Of a DNA stretch of 14,379 nucleotides, positions 5,918-12,061 are shown piece after piece (position 1 is the first letter of the stretch; the number at the start of each line of letters is the position of its first letter). The stretch lies in NCBI GenBank assembly GCA_038522635.1, contig JBCBJZ010000098.1, positions 1-14,379 on the forward strand, in the 5' to 3' direction. A program made the translations under genes and the position numbers. The notes under the pieces were generated by a model. It made no database searches. It was not told the origin of the DNA and saw only the letters and a list, made by a program, of their open reading frames with translations. Origin of the DNA: JBCBJZ01 sp038522635. GTDB lineage: Bacteria; Pseudomonadota; Alphaproteobacteria; Rhizobiales; Hyphomicrobiaceae.

Positions 5918-7507
5918 CTAGCGCTTCTTGCCTTTGCCCTTTCGTTTGCCGCCGGCTGCGAGCGCGCCACCGGGTCCGCCCGGACCGCCGCCGAGACCGG
6001 GAAGGCCGAGGCCGGGTAGGCCACCAAGGCCACCGCCGGTTAAGCCTGGGCCTCCAAGCCCGGGCAGTCCGCGCGGCGGGGCGCCTGCGCCAAGCCCAGG
6101 TGCGTTACCCTTTTCAAGCTCCTTCGCCATCTCAGGCGTCAGCTCCGGCATCGCGGCGCCTGGTGGCATGCCGCCCATGCCCCCCATCATCTTGGCGAGC
6201 ATGCCTTTGTTTTTGCCAAGCTTCTTCATCATGTCGGCCATCTGCCGATGCATCTTGAGCAGCTTGTTGATGTCCTGCGCTGAACTGCCTGAGCCGCGCG
6301 CGATACGTTTTTTGCGAGACGCGTTGAGGATTTTCGGGTTGCGACGCTCTGCCCGCGTCATCGAGGAAATGATGGCGCGCTGGCGGACGATGACTCTGTC
6401 ATCGATGTTGGCGCCCTCCATTTGTTTTTTGATTTTGCCGACGCCCGGCATCATGCCCATCAGACCGGACATGCCGCCGATCTTTTCCATTTGCTTGAGC
6501 TGCTCGGAAAGATCTTCAAGCGTGAACTGGCCCTGGCGCATTTTCTGCGCCATCGCCTGGGCTTTCTCCGCGTCAATCGTTTCGGCAGCGCGCTCAACCA
6601 GCGAGACGACGTCGCCCATGCCAAGGATGCGGCTGGCGACACGCTCGGGGTGAAAGTCTTCCAGTTCGGTCCAGCGTTCGCCCGTGCCGAGCAGTTTGAT
6701 CGGCTTGCCCGTCACCGCGCGCATCGAGAGGGCGGCACCACCACGGCCATCGCCGTCGGTACGGGTCAGCACGATGCCGGAGATGCCGATGCGCTCGTTG
6801 AAGGAGGTCGCGAGGTTGACCGCGTCCTGACCGGTGAGGGCATCGGCGACGAGCAACGTCTCGTGCGGGTTCGCGATGTCGCGGATCTCCGCCGTCTCCT
6901 GCATCAGGCCTTCATCGATATGGATGCGCCCGGCGGTATCGAGCAGCACCACATCGTGGCCACCAAGGCGGCCTGCGTCCATCGCGCGCTTGGCAATCTG
7001 CTGTGGCGACTGGCCTTCCATGATCGGCAGCGTGGCAACGCCGGTCTGCTCACCCAACACGCGCAACTGCTCTTGCGCGGCCGGGCGACGCGTATCGAGC
7101 GAGGCCATCAAGACCTTTTTGCCGTCACGGTTGCTCAACCGGTAGGCCAGCTTCGCCGTCGTCGTCGTCTTACCGGAGCCTTGCAGACCGACCATCATGA
7201 TGGGGACCGGCGCCGGCGCGTTGAGATCGATCGTCGCGACCTCGGAGCCTAGCATCGCCACCAGTTCATCGTGGACGAGCTTGACCACCATCTGACCGGG
7301 CGTCACCGACTTGACGACTTCCTGGCCGACCGCCTTGCTCTTCACCTTGTCCGTGAACGAGCGCACCACGTCGAGGGCCACGTCGGCTTCGAGCAGCGCA
7401 CGGCGCACCTCGCGCATGGCTTCAGCGACATCACTGTCGGTCAGGGCGCCGCGGCGGGTGAGCTTTTCAAAGACGCTCGAGAGGCGGCCGGAGAGGGTTT
7501 CGAACAT
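5918..7507 (-). CDS. ffh: Signal recognition particle protein Ffh (SRP54)
   Basis: Ffh is the SRP GTPase that, with 4.5S RNA, binds signal sequences on translating ribosomes and delivers them to FtsY at the inner membrane. Domains in order: N bundle (1-95); G domain with P-loop GLQGSGKT at 107-114, DTRRPAAQEQL at 138-148, DTAGR at 190-194 and TRTDGDGRGG at 248-257; M domain (about 305-445) with the RNA-binding segment SGSSAQDINKLLKMH at 406-420 and Met-rich MMGGMGGM. At 529 residues it exceeds E. coli Ffh (453), mainly through a C-terminal Gly/Pro/Leu tail (about 468-520, GLPGLGG-type repeats) ending in a basic KRKGKGKKR. The Shine-Dalgarno is weak. It heads the ffh-rpsP-rimM cluster; the gap upstream holds a promoter, a terminator and a probable small RNA. 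Confidence 0.97.
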   Translation of the reverse strand: MFETLSGRLSSVFEKLTRRGALTDSDVAEAMREVRRALLEADVALDVVRSFTDKVKSKAVGQEVVKSVTPGQMVVKLVHDELVAMLGSEVATIDLNAPAPVPIMMVGLQGSGKTTTTAKLAYRLSNRDGKKVLMASLDTRRPAAQEQLRVLGEQTGVATLPIMEGQSPQQIAKRAMDAGRLGGHDVVLLDTAGRIHIDEGLMQETAEIRDIANPHETLLVADALTGQDAVNLATSFNERIGISGIVLTRTDGDGRGGAALSMRAVTGKPIKLLGTGERWTELEDFHPERVASRILGMGDVVSLVERAAETIDAEKAQAMAQKMRQGQFTLEDLSEQLKQMEKIGGMSGLMGMMPGVGKIKKQMEGANIDDRVIVRQRAIISSMTRAERRNPKILNASRKKRIARGSGSSAQDINKLLKMHRQMADMMKKLGKNKGMLAKMMGGMGGMPPGAAMPELTPEMAKELEKGNAPGLGAGAPPRGLPGLGGPGLTGGGLGGLPGLGLPGLGGGPGGPGGALAAGGKRKGKGKKR

Positions 7508-7645
7508 GGTCGATCTCTACGCGATTGAAAGCGGACAGGGCGCGGCAGCCGGCGACGAGAGTCATTGACGTCGCGCCCGATGGCCCTGACGAACGCAGCC
7601 GAACTGGTCCAAACGGGGCTGCCCTGAGCCGAACGGGGCCCAACG
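7508..7645 (-). other. ffh 5' leader, no gene seen
   Basis: This is the part of the 412-bp gap upstream of ffh that lies after the intrinsic terminator. It contains an imperfect duplication (plus strand GCCCTGACGAACGCAGCC and GCCCTGAGCCGAACGGGGCC, around 7583-7640) and no convincing separate ffh promoter. ffh may be reached by read-through of the terminator or by a promoter I do not recognise. Confidence 0.4.
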
Positions 7646-7682
7646 AAAAACGCTCCCGTGAACGAACCTTCGTCGACGGGAG
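7646..7682 (-). terminator. Intrinsic terminator upstream of ffh
   Basis: CTCCCGT (7653-7659) and ACGGGAG (7676-7682) form a 7-bp stem with an inner ACGAA/TTCGT pairing. On the minus strand five T's follow (A-run 7646-7650 on plus). It points toward ffh and would end a transcript begun near 7757, or attenuate transcription into ffh. Confidence 0.68.
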
Positions 7683-7757
7683 TGGACCGCCCTGGCTCCC
7701 GACGGTGTTTGACCATCATGTCCGGGGAGGCGGCTCGTTCGCACGGGCCTGATTAAG
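7646..7757 (-). ncRNA. Candidate structured small RNA or attenuator leader upstream of ffh
   Basis: A promoter with a perfect TTGACA -35 and an intrinsic terminator bracket about 112 nt without a convincing reading frame. The body can fold into an imperfect hairpin: plus-strand GGCGG (7729-7733) with CCGCC (7687-7691), then GGGAG (7725-7729) with CTCCC (7696-7700); the stems share one base, so the exact pairing must shift by one. The terminator hairpin follows. It lacks the GGAAGGAAGCAGCC-type core of SRP RNA, so it is not ffs. I recall that an RNA family named after ffh has been described in alphaproteobacteria but cannot check a match. Boundaries are inferred. Confidence 0.45.
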
Positions 7758-7763
7758 GCGCCA

Positions 7764-7792
7764 GTTATGGCGCTGCGCCCAGGCGATGTCAA
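7764..7792 (-). promoter_or_regulatory. Sigma-70-like promoter for the ffh-upstream transcript
   Basis: On the minus strand TTGACA (plus 7787-7792) is followed by exactly 17 nt and CATAAC (plus 7764-7769). This is the best promoter-like match found in the window. Expected start of transcription is near 7757, downstream of the H1-like gene's terminator, so it is an independent unit directed at ffh. Confidence 0.6.
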
Positions 7793-7833
7793 ATGGCGGG
7801 CGGTGCCTCGTTGGCCAATCGAAGCCGTAACGC

Positions 7834-7864
7834 AAAAGAGGCCGCACGCGCACGTACGGCCTCT
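7834..7864 (-). terminator. Intrinsic terminator of the H1-like gene
   Basis: AGAGGCCG (7837-7844) and CGGCCTCT (7857-7864) form a perfect 8-bp stem with a 12-nt loop. On the minus strand the stem runs into TTTT (A's at 7834-7837). It lies 56 bp after the stop of the H1-like gene. Confidence 0.8.
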
Positions 7865-7919
7865 CGAGGCTGGGATCGGTGAGGTGTTTGAAGCCGCTTT
7901 AGGGTCGGCCCGGCTCGTG

Positions 7920-8255
7920 TCAGGCCGGCACGGGGGTCCGCTTGGTCTTCTTCGCCGCTGGTTTTTTGGCAGGTGCCTTTGCCTTTGCGGCAGCCGGCTT
8001 CGCAGGTGCGGCCTTCGCCTTCGCTGCCGGTTTCGCCTTTGCCGGTGCTTTGGCCGGAGCTTTGGTAGGTGCCTTGGCTTTCGCAGCAGGTTTGGCGGCG
8101 GCCTTCTTGGGCGCTGGCTTGGTCGTATCGGGCGCCTGCGTCAGCGCGGATGCGGCAAGGCTCTTGATCTCCGTCTGCGTCAGCGCCTTGGGGTCCTTCA
8201 TCGCTTTCGCCGCAATCTTCGCAACGCGGGCGGAGGTCTGTTCGCTCTTGGCCAT
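7920..8255 (-). CDS. Histone-H1-like Lys/Ala/Pro-rich protein
   Basis: The 111-residue protein has two parts. Residues 1-42 (MAKSEQTSARVAKIAAKAM..., KSLAASALTQ at 31-40) resemble a short conserved domain found at the N-terminus of small basic proteins in many alphaproteobacteria. Residues 46-111 are almost only Lys, Ala and Pro (repeats such as AKAPAKAPAKAK, AAAKAKAPAKK), like the tail of histone H1/AlgP-type proteins. A role in nucleic-acid binding or nucleoid structure is inferred from composition. The ATG at 8255 has an AAGGGA about 10 nt upstream. It is monocistronic: an intrinsic terminator follows, and the neighbour upstream is divergent. Such repeat tails vary in length between strains. 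An antisense hydrophobic frame across it is a by-product of the repeats. Confidence 0.85.
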   Translation of the reverse strand: MAKSEQTSARVAKIAAKAMKDPKALTQTEIKSLAASALTQAPDTTKPAPKKAAAKPAAKAKAPTKAPAKAPAKAKPAAKAKAAPAKPAAAKAKAPAKKPAAKKTKRTPVPA

Positions 8256-8351
8256 GGGTCTCGTTCCCTTTGAGAGGTTGCGTCAACGCGGTCACGAATC
8301 GATGCCTAGACGCTGGACGATCGCCGCGTGAGCGTCGATAAAGCCAAGGAG

Positions 8352-8368
8352 GGATAAGCGGGTTATCC
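8352..8368. promoter_or_regulatory. Inverted repeat GGATAA-N5-TTATCC in the divergent intergenic region
   Basis: A perfect 6-bp inverted repeat with a 5-bp spacer, about 97 bp from the H1-like start and 150 bp from the first AEC transporter. The right arm reads TTATCCATA, close to a DnaA box (TTATCCACA); the left arm is TTATCCCTC on the other strand. It may be an operator for a divergent promoter. The rest of 8256-8518 shows no gene and no clear -35/-10 pair. Confidence 0.35.
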
Positions 8369-8518
8369 ATAGGTTTTACGGCTTGACGCTTGGGCGGTGC
8401 GTGTGACGCGCCGCACGCGGTGATCGGGCTGAGCCAAAGTCGCGCCGGCGATGGCGGCTGCTGCGGCGGCCGCGTGCGATCCACCTGTAACCCGGCACGC
8501 AACATCACAAGGACACTC

Positions 8519-9529
8519 ATGCTGGCGATCGCGATCATCGTCGCGCCGATTTTCGCGCTGATCGCGATGGGGTTCATCGCAGCTCGCACCGGCTACATGG
8601 GACCGGGCTCCGGCAAGGTCTTGGCGGAGTTCGGCTTCAAGGTGGCGATGCCCGCCCTGCTCGTGCGTGCGGCCATGCAGGTGCAGGCAACTGACGCCTC
8701 GCCCGTCGCGTTGTGGACCGCTTTCTTCGCGGCCGCCCTGATCATCTGGGTCCTGACGGCGATCTTCACGCCCCTGCTGTTGCGCCGTCCCGCCGCTGAT
8801 GCGCCGGCGATTGCCTTCGGTTCAACGTTCGGCAATTCGATCATGCTCGGCATTCCGCTGGGGCTTGCCGCCTTCGGGCCGGAAGCTGCGACCCCCATGG
8901 CATTGCTCGTCTCCGTGGATACGCCGCTGATGTGGTTGATCGCAACGCTGCATCAGGAGTGGACCGGACGGCGCAGCGATGTCCCGCTGTCGCGTGCGCT
9001 GGGTGGTGTGTTGGCGGACCTGTTCCGCAACCCGATCATTCTAGCGCTGCTGGTCGGCACCGCGCTGCGCTTTGCCGGGGTCACGCTTGATCCGGTGACC
9101 GACAAGATCGTGTCGCTGTTGGGAGCGGCGGCGGTCGGAAGTGCGCTCTTTGCGCTCGGCATGACGGTGGCGGCAATCGAGCTGCGCGGCCAGGCGCCAA
9201 CGCTGGTGCTCATCTGCACGATGAAGCTGCTCGTTTATCCGGCCATCGCGTTCATCGTTGTCACCTACTTGGTGCCCCTGCCGCCGGTCTGGGCCAACGT
9301 GGTGTTGCTGTTTGCAGCGTTGCCGGTTGGAGCCAACGCGTTTCTCTTCGCCTCTCGCTACGAGCGCGCCGTCGGTTCCGTGTCCGCCGCGATCGCCATC
9401 TCAACCGTGATCGCGGCTATCACCGTGCCTTTGGTGCTGGGGCTGCTGCAAGGCGTGTTGGTGATCCCCTGGGCTGATCTGAGCGCTGGCTTTGATGCGC
9501 TGTTGCGGCTGATCGGGCTGGGCGGCTGA
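8519..9529 (+). CDS. AEC-family (auxin efflux carrier-like) transporter, copy 1
   Basis: Predicted inner-membrane permease of the AEC superfamily, whose bacterial members export or exchange small organic anions such as malate/malonate; the substrate here is unknown. ATG 8519 has AAGGA six bases upstream; a longer frame from 8390 would put a non-conserved soluble stretch before the first helix, so it is rejected. The 336-residue protein begins directly with a helix (AIAIIVAPIFALIAMGFIAARTGY, 3-26). It has about ten hydrophobic segments, FGNSIMLGIPLGL at 104-116, RNPIILALLVG at 170-180 and LFAALPVGANAFLFASRY at 264-281. It is followed after 49 bp by a related gene in the same direction. No regulator gene is adjacent. 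Confidence 0.9.
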   Translation: MLAIAIIVAPIFALIAMGFIAARTGYMGPGSGKVLAEFGFKVAMPALLVRAAMQVQATDASPVALWTAFFAAALIIWVLTAIFTPLLLRRPAADAPAIAFGSTFGNSIMLGIPLGLAAFGPEAATPMALLVSVDTPLMWLIATLHQEWTGRRSDVPLSRALGGVLADLFRNPIILALLVGTALRFAGVTLDPVTDKIVSLLGAAAVGSALFALGMTVAAIELRGQAPTLVLICTMKLLVYPAIAFIVVTYLVPLPPVWANVVLLFAALPVGANAFLFASRYERAVGSVSAAIAISTVIAAITVPLVLGLLQGVLVIPWADLSAGFDALLRLIGLGG

Positions 9530-9578
9530 TGGTGTATCGGACCCAGGTTGCGAAACGTGGACACCTGCCCGCCGTCGG

Positions 9579-10535
9579 ATGGCGCTTGCCGTGATCGCCA
9601 TCCTCACCATTGTCGCGCCGGTGTTCGCGCTCATCGCCATCGGCTACGGCGCGGGGCGCAGCGGCTACCTTTCGCAAGAAGCGACGAAGGGGCTGTCGCA
9701 GTTCGTCTTCAACCTCGCGATCCCCTCGATGCTGTTCCACAAGATGGCGACGGCCAACCTGCCGGCGAGCCCGCCCTGGGGCTTGTGGGCGGCTTACTTC
9801 GGCGCGGCCGCTTTGACATGGGCGCTGGCGGCAAGCGCGACGCGTTGGCTGTTGCGCCGGCCCGCCGCGGACGGGGCATCGATCGCGATGAGCTCGATGT
9901 TCGGCAACGTGGTGATGTTGGGCATACCGTTAGCGCTCGGCACCTTCGGTGACGCGGCCGCCGTGCCAATCGCGTTGCTGGTGGCGATCCACTCGCCGCT
10001 GCTGTGGTTGCTGGCGACCGCTCACATGGAGGTCGCCGATACCGAGGGCGATGTGCGCCCGCTGACCATGCTGACGCATTTGGTGCAGGACTTGGCGCGC
10101 AATCCCATCATCTTGGCGTTGTTTGCCGGGATCGCTTGGCGCCTGTTGGGGCTGCCGCTCCCCGATGTGGTTGAGCGCACGCTGCGTTTGCTCGGCGAAG
10201 CGGGCGTGCCTGGTGCGTTGGTGGCGTTGGGGCTGAGCCTGACGGGCTTTCGGATCGCGGGCCAACTGCCGACGCTCGCGACGATCAACGTCTTGAAACT
10301 CGCGGCGATGCCGGTGTTCGCGTGGGTGCTCGCGGGGCCCGTGTTCGCGCTCGACCGGGTCGATGCGGGTGTCGTTGTCTTGTTCGCCGCGATGCCGACG
10401 GGGGCCAACGCGTTTTTGTTCGCAACGCGCTACCAGCGGGCGGCGAACTCCGCATCGGGGGCGGTGGCGCTCGGTACCGTGCTGGCCGCGCTGACGGTGT
10501 CGGCGTTGGTGGCGATCCTGGCGTTCGGGCCTTGA
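9579..10535 (+). CDS. AEC-family transporter, copy 2
   Basis: Second AEC permease, 318 residues, clearly related to its upstream neighbour and probably co-transcribed with it (49-bp gap). Shared blocks: VAPVFALIAIGYGAGRSGY at 12-30, RRPAAD at 93-98, FGNVVMLGIPLAL at 108-120, RNPIILALFAG at 174-184 and VLFAAMPTGANAFLFATRY at 267-285. Overall they are diverged, so this is an old duplication, possibly with different substrates. The ATG at 9579 has only a weak ribosome-binding site; GTG 9591, with GGATGG eight bases upstream, is an alternative that would remove four residues. AEC proteins have two five-helix halves, which could tolerate heteromer formation, but nothing in the sequence proves that the pair works together. 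Confidence 0.9.
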   Translation: MALAVIAILTIVAPVFALIAIGYGAGRSGYLSQEATKGLSQFVFNLAIPSMLFHKMATANLPASPPWGLWAAYFGAAALTWALAASATRWLLRRPAADGASIAMSSMFGNVVMLGIPLALGTFGDAAAVPIALLVAIHSPLLWLLATAHMEVADTEGDVRPLTMLTHLVQDLARNPIILALFAGIAWRLLGLPLPDVVERTLRLLGEAGVPGALVALGLSLTGFRIAGQLPTLATINVLKLAAMPVFAWVLAGPVFALDRVDAGVVVLFAAMPTGANAFLFATRYQRAANSASGAVALGTVLAALTVSALVAILAFGP

Positions 10536-10608
10536 TGATGGCGGGTGGCCGGTGCGTCACCACAGGCGGTTCACTTTGGGTCGACGCAGAACCGACATCC
10601 AGGCCAGT

Positions 10609-11172
10609 TCAGGCCGCCAAATGGATGCTGCGCGGCATGCGGTGCGCTGGCAGCACGCTTGCGAGGTCGCGCCAGACATGCGCGAGGCCTTCATCGGCCG
10701 CATCGAGTTGGCGGCCCGCGTTGGTCTGCGTCAGGGCGATGCCCCGGGTGGTTGTGAGCGTCTGCGTCGCCCGGGCGGTGATCTTTTGCCACTGCTCGGC
10801 TGTGCTCATCCGCTGAGCGCTTGGCGACGCTGCCATGCGGTGCTGCGCGACGCGTGCGCGCTTGCGACGAGGTTGACCGGAGGGGACGCGGGTTGGCTCG
10901 CGGTCAGGCCACCATGGTGTTGTCGCCCATACTGTTGTTTCTGGTGTCGTCCGCGCGGTGGGCGCAGCAGCCGGCTCAGCACGCCGAGTTTGCTTTGTGC
11001 GGCGGGGCAGCGCCCGCCACAACCGCGCACCCTGGCTCATCACACGACGTAGCCCGCGCGCAATGATGATCGACGTGAACACCAACGCGGCAAACGCCAG
11101 CATCAGCCACAAAAACCAAAGGTCGAGAAAGCCCGTTTCCGCGCCCCGGATGATGATCGTTTCGTTCAACAT
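10609..11172 (-). CDS. Single-pass membrane protein of unknown function
   Basis: I do not recognise this family. From ATG 11172 (a GGGGG lies about 8 nt upstream; a GTG at 11187 is the alternative) it has 187 residues. A short N-terminal segment (1-15) is followed by one hydrophobic helix at about 16-38 (LDLWFLWLMLAFAALVFTSIIIA) and then LRRVM, consistent with a cytoplasmic C-terminus by the positive-inside rule. Residues 50-120 are low-complexity, rich in Arg/Thr/Pro/Ala. A more ordered-looking, probably helical C-terminal part (123-175, STAEQWQKITARATQTL and DEGLAHVWRDLASVL) may be the functional domain. It is convergent with the AEC pair (73-bp gap, no good terminator) and preceded by a 170-bp region with several inverted repeats. 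Confidence 0.6.
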   Translation of the reverse strand: MLNETIIIRGAETGFLDLWFLWLMLAFAALVFTSIIIARGLRRVMSQGARLWRALPRRTKQTRRAEPAAAPTARTTPETTVWATTPWWPDREPTRVPSGQPRRKRARVAQHRMAASPSAQRMSTAEQWQKITARATQTLTTTRGIALTQTNAGRQLDAADEGLAHVWRDLASVLPAHRMPRSIHLAA

Positions 11173-11189
11173 GTTTTGAGCCCCCACGC

Positions 11190-11221
11190 GAAGCGGTGAT
11201 CACGCGCGGATAAACCGCTTC
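11190..11221. repeat. Inverted repeat in the 5' region of the membrane-protein gene
   Basis: GAAGCGGT (11190-11197) and ACCGCTTC (11214-11221) are perfect 8-bp arms separated by 16 nt. The palindrome GTGATCAC sits at 11196-11203. It lies 18 bp upstream of the ATG at 11172 and is either an operator or a leader hairpin. Confidence 0.4.
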
Positions 11222-11275
11222 TATCCCCTGGACATTAGCGTGATGGTGTTTGCTTGGTGAAACAAGCTGATCCGC

Positions 11276-11301
11276 AAGGGTTAATGAGCCGTGAAACCCT
11301 T
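11276..11301. repeat. Inverted repeat AAGGGTT/AACCCTT
   Basis: Perfect 7-bp arms at 11276-11282 and 11295-11301 with a 12-nt spacer, in the AT-richer gap between two minus-strand genes. On neither strand does a T-run follow, so it is unlikely to be a simple terminator and may be a protein-binding site. Confidence 0.35.
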
Positions 11302-11327
11302 AAAAAAGACTAAAGGTCATTTTTTTG
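11302..11327 (-). terminator. Weak A/T-rich terminator after the amidase gene
   Basis: On the minus strand an A-run, GAC, a 5-nt loop, GTC and TTTTTT form a short, mostly A-T hairpin with a mismatch, 15-40 bp after the amidase stop. The U-tract is good but the stem is weak. Confidence 0.35.
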
Positions 11328-11342
11328 TGTATGTTTCTCCCA

Positions 11343-11933
11343 TTATTGCATGCGGTCGGCGATCATCCGCAATTCCGGCAAATAGGCTTTGAGGGTTCGG
11401 CCAGGGCAAGATGTCGGCGTATGATCATTATGGCCGCTAAGGCGTGTCCCTGCAATTTTGTACTTTGAAGCCAACCAGGCGACCAGTTTGCGCAAGGCTT
11501 TCAATTGAGCCGGTTTCGGACGTTCTTTATCGAAATGCCCTTCGAGTACGATCATGATGCGATTTTTGACACTGTAACGGGTGTTGGTATCACCGGCGTA
11601 AGCGATGGGGCGCGCAACCGCGGTCCGGCCCGATTGTCCGATGTAGAAATGATAGGGCGCGTCGCCCCAGCGTTTCGTGCGCTGCGAATAACTTTGCAGG
11701 CCCCGCATTTTGCGTTCAAGCGAGAGGTGGCGCTGTTGCTTGATCGCCGTGTGGTGGATGATGATTTCGCGCGGGATCATACGCTTCATGCGGCGCGGGA
11801 TAGGTTTTTTGGCACCCCAAGCGTCGCGGCTGAGCAAAGGCGGTTTGTCGGCGGCAATCGCAGCTTCATGGAATGCGCCTGAGGTGAGGCCGATAACGAT
11901 GGTCAAGAGGCTGAACGCAGACTTCGAGAGCAT
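11343..11933 (-). CDS. Secreted N-acetylmuramoyl-L-alanine amidase (Amidase_2/PGRP fold)
   Basis: Predicted zinc amidase that cleaves the bond between MurNAc and L-Ala in peptidoglycan; exported. ATG 11933 is chosen because AAGGA lies about 8 nt upstream. A signal peptide covers 1-28, with a likely AIA-AD cleavage. The catalytic domain shows IIIHHTA with zinc ligand His 60, WGDAPYHFYI at 89-98 (Tyr 94 aligns with the catalytic Tyr of T7 lysozyme), and GHND...TSCPGRTL with zinc ligands His 168 and Cys 176. The Cys ligand predicts an active enzyme. The 196-residue length fits a minimal secreted amidase with no visible cell-wall-binding domain. By eye, GC content is lower than in neighbouring genes. 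Only 51 bp separate its start from the terminator of the upstream SPOR-like gene, so it may depend on read-through. Function could be recycling, daughter-cell separation or attack on competitors. Confidence 0.88.
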   Translation of the reverse strand: MLSKSAFSLLTIVIGLTSGAFHEAAIAADKPPLLSRDAWGAKKPIPRRMKRMIPREIIIHHTAIKQQRHLSLERKMRGLQSYSQRTKRWGDAPYHFYIGQSGRTAVARPIAYAGDTNTRYSVKNRIMIVLEGHFDKERPKPAQLKALRKLVAWLASKYKIAGTRLSGHNDHTPTSCPGRTLKAYLPELRMIADRMQ

Positions 11934-11984
11934 CACGTCAATCCTTCTTGAGCTGCGCAATCATGCGGCGCGTTATCATGAAAC

Positions 11985-12019
11985 AAAAAAAGGCAGGATC
12001 GACATGTCGATCCTGCCTT
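11985..12019 (-). terminator. Strong intrinsic terminator with a perfect 26-bp palindrome
   Basis: Bases 11992-12017 (GGCAGGATCGACA and its exact complement) are a perfect palindrome, extended by AA/TT. On the minus strand it is followed by seven T's (A's at 11985-11991). It closes the SPOR-like gene 43 bp after its stop and lies just before the amidase start, so leaky termination would also tune the amidase. Confidence 0.88.
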
Positions 12020-12061
12020 GGCTTTCTCGTTTATATCTGACGGTAACAGGTCAGCACGCCA

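Noticed and set aside
6738..6767. TRTDGDGRGG instead of the usual TKLDGDARGG in Ffh
   Set aside because: An Arg in this position with GDGRGG is, to my knowledge, usual in alphaproteobacterial Ffh, so it is not a defect.
6422..7252. A 276-residue plus-strand frame antisense to ffh
   Set aside because: ffh is intact with all GTPase motifs; the antisense frame has no recognisable domain and no good start site.
7441..7719. A 92-residue minus-strand frame upstream of and overlapping the start of ffh
   Set aside because: It has no ribosome-binding site, crosses the intrinsic terminator, and its composition (many Arg/Ser/Pro) is typical of a chance frame in GC-rich DNA.
7646..7757. 4.5S SRP RNA gene (ffs) next to ffh
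   Set aside because: The conserved GGAAGGAAGCAGCC-type core and its tetraloop are absent from this interval on both strands.
7942..8331. Hydrophobic plus-strand frame (FAFAAAGFAGAAFAFAAG-type) antisense to the H1-like gene
   Set aside because: It is the complement of Lys/Ala codon repeats and has no ribosome-binding site; the minus-strand gene has a start site and a terminator.
8341..8400. Replication origin at the DnaA-box-like site
   Set aside because: Only one near-match plus a half-site is present, with no cluster of boxes and no AT-rich unwinding region.
8390..8518. N-terminal extension of the first AEC transporter from TTG 8390
   Set aside because: ATG 8519 has AAGGA at proper spacing and starts directly with the first helix, as in the second copy; the extension is Cys/Gly/Arg-rich and unlike the family.
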